A stretch of DNA of 64,000 nt from Fretibacterium fastidiosum. Its GTDB lineage: Bacteria > Synergistota > Synergistia > Synergistales > Aminobacteriaceae. Positions 7,947 through 17,868 of this stretch are shown one piece after another; within the stretch, counting starts at the first letter, position 1, and each line of letters opens with the position of its first letter. The notes beneath the pieces were generated by a model. That model was not told where the DNA came from and ran no database searches. It saw only the letters and a list, made by a program, of their open reading frames with translations. A program made the translations under genes and the position numbers. The DNA lies in contig NZ_OZ209244.1 in NCBI RefSeq assembly GCF_964642095.1, forward strand, positions 868,001-932,000. The letters run 5' to 3'.

Positions 7947-8666
7947 CTACGGCTTCGGCAGCCTCTGACGAACGTAGGTCCCCTCGATCGTCACGCCCAA
8001 ACCTACGGTGCTCGATGAGAAGCCCGGAGACGTCACCACCTGCACCTTGTCGCCCTTAAAGGTGAAGGTCGCGCTTTCCTCCCCGTCCAAAGCCTTGAGC
8101 ACGCCCTTCCGCACCGTGCCCTCGCCGAACCAGGCGCCACTTCGGACGCTGTCCGGCTGCAGGACCGCGATCGCCTCCGCGCCGACTTTGACCTCTCCGG
8201 CCTTCTTGTCGGTCCACCGGACGGAGAGCCAGCCAGTCTCCCGCCCGCCTTCGCGACGGACGTAATAGCCCTGGGGGCCGTCGGGGCGATCCTGAAGGGA
8301 GATCCGCTCCGAGAGGCCAGGCAACTCCTCCGTACGCCTCACGGTCGCCGTCGTGTAGGCTTCGAGGGCCGTGTAGCCGCTCTCCATGATGAGTTTGGCC
8401 TGCACGTCGCGTCCCTTCCTCACCCACTCCGCCTGATCCGCCTTCAGGGCCTTGATCCCCGCCTTCGACAGCCCACCTTCCTTTAATATTCTGGACCAGG
8501 TTTCGTTCAGCACGCCGTCGGCCCTGGCGAAATTCCGGTCCTTCATCATCTCGCGGTACTCCGCATCGCTCAGCCCCGCAGCCGGCCCCGCCAGCGCGCC
8601 AAGACAGAGCACCCCACAGGCGGCAAACGCCGCCAACAGACCAAAAAGACGTGAAGGTCGTATCAT
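7947..8666 (-). CDS. LprI-like secreted protein, array copy 3
   Basis: This 239-residue paralogue begins MIRPSRLFG and keeps the Sec signal and the LprI-type motif (ADGVLNETWSRILKEGG; KADQAEWVRKGRD). Residues 88-130 are the most divergent of copies 1-3 (VRRTEELPGLSERISLQD), while the last 70 residues are identical to copy 2. This patchwork supports recombination between copies. The ribosome binding site and spacing match the other copies. The gene is followed after 4 nt by remnant copy B. Confidence 0.75.
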   Translation of the reverse strand: MIRPSRLFGLLAAFAACGVLCLGALAGPAAGLSDAEYREMMKDRNFARADGVLNETWSRILKEGGLSKAGIKALKADQAEWVRKGRDVQAKLIMESGYTALEAYTTATVRRTEELPGLSERISLQDRPDGPQGYYVRREGGRETGWLSVRWTDKKAGEVKVGAEAIAVLQPDSVRSGAWFGEGTVRKGVLKALDGEESATFTFKGDKVQVVTSPGFSSSTVGLGVTIEGTYVRQRLPKP

Positions 8667-8738
8667 GTCCGTCGTTCCTCCTTAATAAGCCAATCGTCCT
8701 GGGGGCAGTCCTTCCCCCGCCAGATGCCTGCCTTCAGG

Positions 8739-8798
8739 CTAAAACTCCCTCATCAACAGGGAGCCGTCCCCGCCGCTCTGGTCCAGGGCGAAGCGCCG
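8739..8798 (-). pseudogene. 3' tail remnant of the 9773-10231 gene, copy A
   Basis: This 60-base fragment encodes RRFALDQSGGDGSLLMREF and a stop, 4 nt after the copy 4 stop. It is the most diverged of the three tails (Ala, Gly and Arg changes), suggesting an older duplication. Confidence 0.75.
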
Positions 8799-8802
8799 CG
8801 CG

Positions 8803-9525
8803 CTACGGCTTCGTCAGCCTCTGACGGACGTAGGTCCCATCGAGCGTCACGTCCACGTCCGGGGCGATGTCCTCGGACACCACCACCTGCACGCTGTCGC
8901 CTTTGAAGGTGAAGGTCGCGCTTCCCTGACCATCGTAGTCTCCGTCAGCCTTGAGCACTCCTTTCCGCACCGTGCCCTCACCAGACCAGTAGCGGGATTC
9001 GACATCCTTCGGCCCCAGGACCAGGTTGGCCTCCATATCGACGTTGACCTTTCCGGCCTCCTTGTCGGTCCACCGGACGGAGAGCCAGCTCGTTTCCCGC
9101 CCGTCCTCGCGCCGGACGTAATAGCCCTGGGGGCCGTCGGGGCGATCCTGAAGGAATATCCGCTCCGCGATGTCCGGCAGCGAATCTGCACGCATTCCGG
9201 TCACCGTCGTGTAGGCTTCGAGGGCCGTGTAGCTGTCCTCCGTCATATAACGCCTGGCCGCCGCGTCGCGCCCCTTCCTCACCCACTCCGCCTGATCCGC
9301 CTTCAGGGCCTTGATCCCCGCCTTTGAGAGGCCCCCCTCCTTCAGGAGCCTGGACCAGACTTCGTTCAGCCCTCTGTCGGCCTCGGCAAAGCCCCGGTCC
9401 TTCATCATCTCGCGATACTCCGCATCGCTCAGCCCCGCGGCCGGCCCCGCCAGCGCGCCAAGACAGAGCGCCCCACAGGCGGCAAACGCCGCCAACAGGC
9501 CAAAAAGACGTGAAGATCGCACCAT
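8803..9525 (-). CDS. LprI-like secreted protein, array copy 4
   Basis: This 240-residue paralogue is the most divergent and the first in transcription order. The signal peptide (RLFGLLAAFAACGALCLGAL) and LprI-type motif (ADRGLNEVWSRLLKEGG; KADQAEWVRKGRD) are conserved. The C-terminal domain differs: NVDMEANLVLGPKDVESRYW replaces the basic stretch, and SPGFSSSTVGLG is replaced by SEDIAPDVD. Conserved islands YYVRREDGRET and SATFTFKGD define the unrecognised C-terminal domain. Repeat R3 separates it from the gene at 9773. It is probably closest to the founder arrangement, because the full-length tail donor lies directly upstream. Confidence 0.75.
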   Translation of the reverse strand: MVRSSRLFGLLAAFAACGALCLGALAGPAAGLSDAEYREMMKDRGFAEADRGLNEVWSRLLKEGGLSKAGIKALKADQAEWVRKGRDAAARRYMTEDSYTALEAYTTVTGMRADSLPDIAERIFLQDRPDGPQGYYVRREDGRETSWLSVRWTDKEAGKVNVDMEANLVLGPKDVESRYWSGEGTVRKGVLKADGDYDGQGSATFTFKGDSVQVVVSEDIAPDVDVTLDGTYVRQRLTKP

Positions 9526-9565
9526 GATCCGTCGTTCCTCCTTAATAACAAAAATAAATCAAATA

Positions 9566-9726
9566 ATACCAGTTCGCGTTTAATATGGATTGCCTCCCCT
9601 GAAAGGGGAGGTGGTTCGCGTCAGCGAACCGGAGGGGTTGTTTCTCAGGCTCAACACCCCCCAGCCCCTTCGGGGCAGCCCCCCTTGCAGGGGGGCCTTT
9701 CTTGCCCTTTAGACGCAAATTGGTAT
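9566..9726 (-). repeat. MITE-like repeat family I, copy R3
   Basis: This 161-bp copy appears identical to R2 including its 18-bp ends. It lies between the LprI-like copy 4 and the upstream secreted-protein gene. It is followed at about 9738-9761 by a G6/C6 hairpin that is repeated after each remnant tail and may act as a weak terminator between units. Confidence 0.85.
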
Positions 9727-9772
9727 AAGCCAAATCGTCCGGGGGGCAGTCCCCCCGCCGGATGCCTGCGGG

Positions 9773-10231
9773 CTAAAACTCCGTCAGCAACAGGGAGCCG
9801 TCCTCACCGCTTTGGTCCAGGATGAAGCGCCGCGTCGCGCCCGTCCCGTCAACGTAGGAGATCCCGTTGTTGGGTATGGAGCCGAAAAACATCATGCGGA
9901 CCAGGAGCGGGCGCCCCGGCAGCAACTCCTTCTGCCCGTACCGCTCCTCGACGTCGAAGCTCGCCTTCCCCTCCTCGCTTATCTCCGTGAAGGTGAGCCC
10001 CAGCACCTTGAGGTCCCGCACCGCCCTCTCCGCCGACAGGAGAACCTTCGCCTGAGGTTCCCCCTCAAAGGCGGTGCACTCGTCGTATTCAGTGACGCCG
10101 GCCAGCGCGTCCTCCGCCCACTCCGCCCGCACCTCCGGCGCGGCACCCGCCGGCACCGCCAGCGTCAGGACCGCCAGAGCCGCCAGCACAAGGACGACCC
10201 CCCCCGCAAACCTCTCAACCATGCGCCTCAT
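9773..10231 (-). CDS. Small secreted protein of unknown function
   Basis: This 152-residue protein has an N-terminal signal (GGVVLVLAALAVLTLAVPAG, cleavage near GAA/PE). The mature part is about 120 residues, mostly beta by look, with a single Cys in TEYDECTAF. I do not recognise the family. The Shine-Dalgarno is GGAGG, 9 nt before ATG. It is the only full-length copy of a gene whose last 19 codons recur as remnants behind three LprI-like genes, so it was part of the duplicated unit. It lies 70 nt downstream of livF on the same strand, but no function links them. Confidence 0.7.
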   Translation of the reverse strand: MRRMVERFAGGVVLVLAALAVLTLAVPAGAAPEVRAEWAEDALAGVTEYDECTAFEGEPQAKVLLSAERAVRDLKVLGLTFTEISEEGKASFDVEERYGQKELLPGRPLLVRMMFFGSIPNNGISYVDGTGATRRFILDQSGEDGSLLLTEF

Positions 10232-10301
10232 GTTCCGTACCTCCGTTCCATTTCCGTCGCGGTGCCCATTTCCGCCGCCTCAATAGAAGCTTAAAAAAAC
10301 G

Positions 10302-11027
10302 CTATCCGCCGAGGTAGGCGCTCCGGACGCGCGCGTCGTTCAAGAGCTCCTCCCCCGTGCCGGAGAGGGCCACGGCCCCCACCTCCAGGACGTAGGCCCT
10401 GTGCGCGATCTTCAGCGCGGCCCAGGCGTTCTGCTCCACCAGCAGGATGGTCCGGCCCTGCGCGTTGATGGCGCGGATGATGTCGAACACCTCCTCCACC
10501 AAGATGGGGGCCAGGCCCAGCGACGGCTCGTCCAGCATCAGGAGGTTCGGTCGGCTCATCAGGGCGCGGCCCACGGAAAGCATCTGCTGCTCGCCGCCAG
10601 AGAGCGTTCCGCCCTTCTGCCTCCGCCGCTCCCTGAGGCGCGGAAAGAGCGTGAAGACGTGCTCCAGGTCCTCCTCAACGCCTGCGGCGTCGTTCCGCGT
10701 CCAAGCCCCAAGCCGCAGGTTCTCCTCCGCCGTCAGGTGGGGCAGGATGCGGCGGCCCTCCGGGCTCAGGGCGATGCCCATCTTAACCCGGTCCTCCGTG
10801 GACCTGCCCTGAAGGGGAACCGCCTCCCCATCGGGGGCCCGGAGGTCCATGCGCGCCGCGCGGGACGGCGTCAGCCCCATGATGGAGCGGATGACGCTGC
10901 TCTTGCCCGCGCCGTTCGCGCCGATGAGCGTCACGACCTGGCCCTCTTCGATGGAGAGGGACACGTCGCGCACCGCGTGGATTGCGCCGTAGTACACGTT
11001 CAGCTTTTCGACCTCGAGCAGGCTCAT
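10302..11027 (-). CDS. livF: Branched-chain amino acid ABC transporter ATPase LivF
   Basis: This 241-residue cytoplasmic ATPase powers uptake of branched-chain (or related) amino acids. Walker A is GANGAGKSS, the signature is LSGGEQ, Walker B is LLMLDEPSLGLAP and the H-loop region is ILLVEQNAWAAL. The C-terminus ARVRSAYLGG is typical of LivF. ATG at 11027 follows the livMG stop after 1 nt, giving translational coupling. It partners the LivG half of the upstream fusion protein. It is the last gene of the livK-H-MG-F operon. Confidence 0.95.
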   Translation of the reverse strand: MSLLEVEKLNVYYGAIHAVRDVSLSIEEGQVVTLIGANGAGKSSVIRSIMGLTPSRAARMDLRAPDGEAVPLQGRSTEDRVKMGIALSPEGRRILPHLTAEENLRLGAWTRNDAAGVEEDLEHVFTLFPRLRERRRQKGGTLSGGEQQMLSVGRALMSRPNLLMLDEPSLGLAPILVEEVFDIIRAINAQGRTILLVEQNAWAALKIAHRAYVLEVGAVALSGTGEELLNDARVRSAYLGG

Positions 11028-11028
11028 C

Positions 11029-12926
<1,898 letters not shown>

Positions 12927-12930
<4 letters not shown>

Positions 12931-13823
12931 ATCTTGTCCTCCATTTTCTCGCCCAGAAGCCCCGTGGGGCAGAACAGCAGGATGAGGATCAGGATCAGGA
13001 AGGCGAAGGCGTCCTTGTAGCCCGAAACCACCGGAAAGAAGGCCACGAACATGATCTCCACGAACCCCAGGAGGAGGCCGCCGATCATGGCGCCCGGCAC
13101 GGAGCCGATGCCGCCCAGCACCGCAGCGATGAAGGCCTTGATGCCCGGCGTCATGCCCATGAAGGGCTCCACCCGCGGATAGCGCAACGCCCACAGGATG
13201 CCCGCCACGGCCGCGAGGGCGGAGCCGATGCCGAAGGCCAGGGCGATGATGCGATTCACCGAGACGCCCATCATGCGCGTCGCCTCGATGTCGAAGGAGA
13301 TGGCGCGCATGGCGAGGCCCGGCTTCGTCCGGTAAATAACCCAAACGAGAAGGGCGACCAGCAGGAAGGAGATGGCGGGGACGACCAGCCCCAGCGGGAT
13401 GAGGCGCACGCCGCCGCCCACCAGGATGGGCTTCATCAGGAGCGGGGGCTGCACCACGGGGCGCGGCATTCCGGTGAAGACGACGACGGCGAAGTTCTCG
13501 ATGAAGAAGGAGACGCCGATGGCGCTGATGAGCGCGGAGATGCGCGGCGCGCGGCGCAGCGGGCGGTAGGCGATGCGGTCCACCAGAAGCCCGCAGGCCG
13601 TCGTGCCGGCGACGGCGAGGGCGACGCCCAGGACCCACGGGAGCCTGTAGACGATGGTCGCAAAGTACACGAAATAGGCCCCCAGCATGAAGATGTCGCC
13701 GTGGGCGAAGTTGATGAGGCGCAGGATGCCGTAGACCATCGTGTAGCCCACCGCGATCAGCCCATAGAGCGAACCAAGGCTCAGGGCGTTGACGAAATGC
13801 TGGACGAAGATGTTGAGAGTCAA
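12927..13823 (-). CDS. livH: Branched-chain amino acid ABC transporter permease LivH
   Basis: This 298-residue inner-membrane permease has the LivH signature near the start (FVNALSLGSLYGLIAVGYTM), INFAHGDIFMLGAYFVY, the cytoplasmic RAISFDIEATRMMGVSVNRI coupling loop and AVLGGIGSVPGAMIGGLLLG. I prefer the TTG start at 13823, with GGAGG 7 nt upstream, over the ATG at 13841, which lacks a ribosome binding site. The C-terminus overlaps livMG by 4 nt. It forms the channel together with the LivM half of the fusion. A terminator hairpin between livK and livH should lower its expression relative to the binding protein. Confidence 0.93.
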
Positions 13824-13853
13824 GCCATTACCTCCCTGCATTCCGAAAAATTC

Positions 13854-13889
13854 AAAAAAGGGGGAAGGGCCTGCGCAGGCCCCTCCCCC
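13854..13889 (-). terminator. Partial terminator between livK and livH
   Basis: On the minus strand a GC-rich stem (13860-13889, GGGGGAGGGGCC paired with GGCCCTTCCCCC) runs into six U residues (13854-13859). It ends or attenuates livK transcripts before livHMGF, a common way to make more binding protein than membrane subunits. Confidence 0.85.
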
Positions 13890-13935
13890 GTCCTGTCGCT
13901 CCCAAGCGGAGGGCGTGCCAAAGCGCTCCGGAGCG

Positions 13936-15078
13936 TTAAATCTCCGGCTTCACCAGGCCGAGGAAGGTCTTCTTTCCGTTCCGAATCTCGACGATCCCCA
14001 TCTCCTTCTCCGCGTCGTGGGTGGCGTTGATCGTGGTCATCCCCGTGACGGTCGGCAGGTCCTTCGTCCCCTCCAGGGCGTCGCGAATCTTCTCCGGCTC
14101 GGCGCTCCCCGCGCGCGCGATGGCGTCCGCCAGCATGACGTAGCAGTCGTAGCCCAGGGCGCAGTTCACGTTCGGGGCCTTGTCCGGGTGCTCCTTGTTC
14201 CACTCCGCGGTGAACTGAGCCGCCACGGGGTTCATGTTCTCCATCGAGGGGTCGTAGGCAAAGGTGGTGTGCAGGAAGCCTTCCACCGCGTCGCCGCCCA
14301 GCGTGACGATCTCCGGGTTGTCCATGGCGTCCGCGCCGATGAAGCGGAACTCCGCCCCCAGCTCCCGCGCCTGCTTCAGGACGATGGCTCCCTCCGCGAA
14401 ATAGGCGGGGAGGAAGACGATGTCCGGCTTCTTGCTGATCAGCTCCGTCAGCTGCGCCGTGAAGTCCTGGTCGCCGGACTGATACTTCAGCTCCGCCACG
14501 ATCTCGCCGCCCATCTTCTCGTAGGCCTGTTTGAAGAAGGCGCCGAGGCCGACGCTGTAGTCGTTGGTGACGTCCACCAGCGTCGCCGCCCTCTTGAAGT
14601 CGAGGTTCTTGAAGGCGTAGGTCGCTGCGCCGGCGCCCTGGAACGGGTCGATGAAGCAGGCACGGAAGTAGTACCGCTTGCCCTGCGTCACCAGCGGGTT
14701 GGTGCAGGAGGTACCGATCACGGGGACCCCCGCCTTCTCCGCCACCTCGCCGCCCGCCATGGCCAGCGAGGACCCGTAGGTGCCGATGATGGCGTTGACC
14801 TTGTCGTTCTCGATGAGGCGCGTGACGGCGTTGGCCGCCTCCACCTTGTCGGACTTGTTGTCCACCACGACGAGCTCCACCTTCCTGCCGAGGATCTCAG
14901 GGTTCAGCTTGTGGGCCAGCTGCGTGCCCTCGAGCTCCAGCTGCCCGCCGAAGGCGTTCTGCCCCGTCAGACAGTTGAAGACCCCGATCCGGATGACGTC
15001 GTCCGCTCCCATGGACGCGCCGGCGATCGTCAGCGCCAGGGCCAACGCCAGCAGCAGAGCCGTGAAAACCTTACGCAT
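13936..15078 (-). CDS. livK: Branched-chain amino acid periplasmic binding protein
   Basis: This 380-residue exported substrate-binding protein has a signal peptide MRKVFTALLLALALALTIAG with cleavage near ASMGA. The mature protein is a type I periplasmic binding fold: IRIGVFNCLTGQNAFGG at the start, then AIIGTYGSSLAMAGGEVAEK and VPVIGTSCTNPLVTQG in the ligand cleft. It delivers Leu/Ile/Val or another amino acid to LivH/LivMG; specificity is not readable. A -35/-10 pair with 17-nt spacing lies 84 nt upstream. Amino-acid fermenters of this phylum carry many such systems. Confidence 0.92.
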   Translation of the reverse strand: MRKVFTALLLALALALTIAGASMGADDVIRIGVFNCLTGQNAFGGQLELEGTQLAHKLNPEILGRKVELVVVDNKSDKVEAANAVTRLIENDKVNAIIGTYGSSLAMAGGEVAEKAGVPVIGTSCTNPLVTQGKRYYFRACFIDPFQGAGAATYAFKNLDFKRAATLVDVTNDYSVGLGAFFKQAYEKMGGEIVAELKYQSGDQDFTAQLTELISKKPDIVFLPAYFAEGAIVLKQARELGAEFRFIGADAMDNPEIVTLGGDAVEGFLHTTFAYDPSMENMNPVAAQFTAEWNKEHPDKAPNVNCALGYDCYVMLADAIARAGSAEPEKIRDALEGTKDLPTVTGMTTINATHDAEKEMGIVEIRNGKKTFLGLVKPEI

Positions 15079-15161
15079 CGCACATCACTCCTTCCCCGAT
15101 TTTCCCCATGGCAGCCGCCCCGGGGCAAAAAATTTCCGCTTAATAGACTATTTAAAATGTT

Positions 15162-15190
15162 ATTCTACCCCATCTGCTCACGGTACGCAA
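15162..15190 (-). promoter_or_regulatory. Promoter of the liv operon
   Basis: On the minus strand TTGCGT (15185-15190) and TAGAAT (15162-15167) are 17 nt apart, 84 nt upstream of the livK start. The match to the sigma-70 consensus is four of six and five of six. Confidence 0.55.
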
Positions 15191-15260
15191 CGGGGGCGCC
15201 GCTGCCCGAAGCCGCAGCTGCGACAGTTTTATTAAGCTCAAGCCCATCGTCGCAGAAGTT

Positions 15261-15640
15261 ATACCAATTTGCGTCTAAAGGGCAAGAAAGGCCCCCCTGC
15301 AAGGGGGGCTGGCGAGCCCCGGAGGGGCGAGACTGAGGGGTTGTTTTGGGGCGTGAAAAGCAACCCCTCCGGTTCGCTAGCGCGAACCACCTCCCCTTTC
15401 AGGGGAGGCGAAAAGAAGAGGCGCGTTTTAGGCCCCCGGTTTATTTGGCCCCCCTGCAAGGGGGGCTGGCGAGCCCCGGAGGGGCGAGACTGAGGGGTTG
15501 TTTTGGGGCGTGAAAGACAACCCCTCCGGTTCGCTAGCGCGAACCGCCTCCCCTTGCAGGGGAGGCAAAAAGAAGAGGCGCGTTTTTCTGGCTACCCTGC
15601 AAGGAGGGGAGGGGTGGGGAGTTGTCGTTGGGGACGTCAA
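15261..15640. repeat. Composite repeat: family I end plus two tandem 140-bp modules
   Basis: The left edge is a perfect family I end, ATACCAATTTGCGTCTAA (15261-15278). Two tandem modules of about 140 bp follow (15290-15429 and 15447-15587). Each runs from GGCCCCCCTGCAAGG to GAAGAGGCGCGTTTT and includes GGTTCGCTAGCGCGAACC hairpins. No opposite family I end is seen, so this is a degraded or rearranged copy. Open frames through it are artefacts of the repeat. Confidence 0.75.
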
Positions 15641-15667
15641 CGCCCTGCCCCTTCCTCATCGGCCCCG

Positions 15668-16273
15668 TCAGTCGTTCCAGTCGGTCCTCAGGGAGAGGAT
15701 GGCCCAGGTGTCCTTCCCTTTCCAGTTGTACGGCTTGGCCACGGCCTGGAACTTCGCGGGACGCTCCTTTTTGTTCTCCACGTTGTAGAGCTCGCCGCTC
15801 ATGTTGACGACCTTCCCCTCGCGGGAGGCCTGCTGCACGTCGGCGTAGTACACCGTTTCGCCCTCCGCCTTCTCGAAGTGGTAGAGCTTTCCGTCAAAGT
15901 GGCAGCGTGGGTCGGAGTCCGTCACGCTCTGGTTCTCCAGGTCCAGGTCAAAGTACTTCTTCACGGACTCGACGACGAACTTCCCCTCGATCGTCAGGTC
16001 CCCGTGGGGACACTTCCTGTCCTTGCAGAGCTTGATACGGCTCTTGTAGTTGTTGAGGTAGTTGTGCTGGATGCCGAAGCGGATCAGCTCCGCGGCGTCG
16101 AGGTCCAAGTCGAAGTTGTAGAGCCCCACCTCCGTGAAGTTGCTGATGAAGACGCCCATCCTCCGCATCTCATCCTTCCCGAACGAGGCCGCCGACGCCC
16201 CGAAGGCCAACGCCAGAACCAGCAGCACGGCAAGGGCCGCAGAGGCCTTCAACCGTTGTTTCATATGCTCCAT
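15668..16273 (-). CDS. Secreted protein of unknown function
   Basis: This 201-residue protein starts at ATG 16273 with GGAGGG 7 nt upstream; the longer frame from 16381 lacks such a site. The signal peptide is KASAALAVLLVLALAFGASA. The mature part has a conserved-looking MGVFISNFTEVGLYNF motif just after the signal and one Cys pair in LCKDRKCPHG. It is rich in Asp, Lys and Tyr. I have seen the SNFTE motif in other small exported proteins but do not know a function. It is monocistronic, between the composite repeat and another small exported protein. Confidence 0.7.
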   Translation of the reverse strand: MEHMKQRLKASAALAVLLVLALAFGASAASFGKDEMRRMGVFISNFTEVGLYNFDLDLDAAELIRFGIQHNYLNNYKSRIKLCKDRKCPHGDLTIEGKFVVESVKKYFDLDLENQSVTDSDPRCHFDGKLYHFEKAEGETVYYADVQQASREGKVVNMSGELYNVENKKERPAKFQAVAKPYNWKGKDTWAILSLRTDWND

Positions 16274-16516
16274 GCTCGATCCCTCCATGAAAAATTTCGT
16301 TTCGCAACGCCGAGTCGGGGTTCTCCGGCTGCGACGACCGCAATTCTCCGCCACAGTCCTGCCCCAACCCCTTTCGTTCAATGGCGTTAATCATAGCACA
16401 AGTCACCGTACCAGATAAGGCACCCCGCCTCCCTTTTAGAGGCCGTTGCGGCGGCCTGAAGGCAGGATGCCGCTCGAAACCGCGCCCGCCCCTCACCGGG
16501 CCGTCCCGTCGTCGAA

Positions 16517-16978
16517 CTAAAAGCCCAGGCTCTTCTCCATGCGCTCGGCGACGGACGCGAAGCGCTCCTGTTCCTCCTTCGGGCAGCTCAGGACAAACGA
16601 CGTCCAGGCCTCCTCGTTGACGACGGCGCACTCGAAAAAGAGGCGCTCCTTCCCGTCGCCGTAGACGAGTCGGTAGCCGTCCGGGGCCGCTTCCTTCGAC
16701 AGGACGTGCGAGACGTCCTCCAGCCTAGACGCCAGCATGGCCTCTCCGTCCTCCTCCAGCACGTTGTACCCGCCCGACAGCGTGAGGGCGTACCGGCCAT
16801 CCTTCGACGAGAGCCAGACGCCGTCGCCGTTCTCCGGCTCCTTCATCTCGCTGAAGATGTCCGGGTACTCCACGGAGTAGCCAAAGCGATCGTTCTCGTA
16901 CTTCGTCCACGGGTCCGCCGCCGCAGGGACGGCCAGCAAAACCGCCAGGACGCAGGCCGCCGCAAAAACCTTCCTCAT
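16517..16978 (-). CDS. Small secreted protein of unknown function
   Basis: This 153-residue protein starts at ATG 16978 after GAGGGATTGTC. It has a short signal peptide (FAAACVLAVLLAVPAAA, cleavage before DPW). The mature domain begins WTKYENDRFGYSVEYPDIF, a pattern seen in PsbP-like or lipoprotein-type domains where an Asn-Arg-FGYSVxYP motif opens a beta sheet. The rest is short, acidic and without active-site motifs. No operon partner is evident. The call is limited to an exported protein with a FGYSVxYP-type domain. Confidence 0.7.
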   Translation of the reverse strand: MRKVFAAACVLAVLLAVPAAADPWTKYENDRFGYSVEYPDIFSEMKEPENGDGVWLSSKDGRYALTLSGGYNVLEEDGEAMLASRLEDVSHVLSKEAAPDGYRLVYGDGKERLFFECAVVNEEAWTSFVLSCPKEEQERFASVAERMEKSLGF

Positions 16979-17098
16979 GACAATCCCTCCCTCAGTTTCG
17001 TGACCGTCCCTCGAGGCGAACGCACGGAGCGCCGTTTCGAGGGCAATTCCCGCCATCATCTATGCGTCCGTTCCTCTAAGTAAGGGGCGGAAGGCACG

Positions 17099-17713
17099 TT
17101 AGACGTCCGTCCGCTGACCCCTTTCGTAGAGCCCCGCCTCCGTCAGGACGCGGGGGACGGGCCGGTCGTGGGGCTCCATCGGGATGTCCTCCCGGACGAG
17201 GCGCTCAGGACAGACCAGCACCGCAAAGCCGCGATAGGCGGAGAGGAATCGGTCGTAGAAGCCGCCCCCCTTCCCCAGCCTCAGCCCGGCCCGGCTGCAG
17301 CTCAGGCATGGGATGACGGCGAAGTCCACCTCGTCCGCCCCCACCAGGGGCGACCCCTTCACGGGCTCCGGGATGCCGTAGGCCCCAGGCACCAACCGAT
17401 CCATGGCGTCGATCTGCCACAGTTCCATCACCCCCATGCTGACGCACAGGGGCACGCAGAGCCGCTTTGCGTCGCACAGCGCGCCCTCCAGAAACGGGCG
17501 GGTGTCGATCTCCCGCCCGGCCCCAACGAAACAGAAGACCGTCCCGGCGGACCGGTACTCCGGCAGGGCCAGCAGCCGGGCACAGATCACCGAGCCGGCC
17601 TCCGCCCGGTAGGCGTCGGGCAAGGCCTTTTCAACCTCCCGAAGCTCCTTCCTCAGGACCTTCTTTTCCTCTTGAACGGTCACGGTCGCATCCTCCCCAC
17701 ATTGGACATTCAT
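17099..17713 (-). CDS. 5-formyltetrahydrofolate cyclo-ligase
   Basis: This 204-residue enzyme converts 5-formyl-THF plus ATP to 5,10-methenyl-THF, returning stored folate to the one-carbon pool. The family motif is LRLGKGGGFYDRFL near the C-terminus, with KKVLRKELREVEKAL at the N-terminus carrying the conserved basic ATP-binding residues and CFVGAGREIDTRPFL in the middle. I chose ATG at 17713 (GAGGCGG upstream); frames from 17767 or 17788 are open but add no family sequence. It lies downstream of the AbgT-type transporter on the same strand, with a terminator between, so it is probably a separate unit or reached by read-through. Confidence 0.88.
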   Translation of the reverse strand: MNVQCGEDATVTVQEEKKVLRKELREVEKALPDAYRAEAGSVICARLLALPEYRSAGTVFCFVGAGREIDTRPFLEGALCDAKRLCVPLCVSMGVMELWQIDAMDRLVPGAYGIPEPVKGSPLVGADEVDFAVIPCLSCSRAGLRLGKGGGFYDRFLSAYRGFAVLVCPERLVREDIPMEPHDRPVPRVLTEAGLYERGQRTDV

Positions 17714-17806
17714 TTTGGATCGCCGCCTCTCGATCCTCCAACCACAGCACAAAACAAACTCCGTCATCCGCAAGGTGCGGGGTTCCATTATGCCACACGG
17801 CCCTGC

Positions 17807-17844
17807 AAAAAACGAGCGCCCCCCTGAGACACGGGGGAGCGCTC
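17807..17844 (-). terminator. Rho-independent terminator after the AbgT-type gene
   Basis: On the minus strand an 11-bp stem, GAGCGCTCCCCC with GGGGGGCGCTC, is followed by GTTTTTTG (17807-17812). It ends the abgT-type transcript 25 nt after its stop. Confidence 0.85.
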
Positions 17845-17868
17845 CTGGTATTCACAGCACTCACATCA

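Noticed and set aside
13372..13838. Possible start of livH at the ATG at 13841
   Set aside because: The ATG has no upstream ribosome binding site, whereas TTG at 13823 has GGAGG at correct spacing and gives a family-like N-terminus.
15269..15640. Short proteins predicted across the composite repeat
   Set aside because: The same peptides recur in each repeat copy in several frames; they reflect the repeat, not selection.
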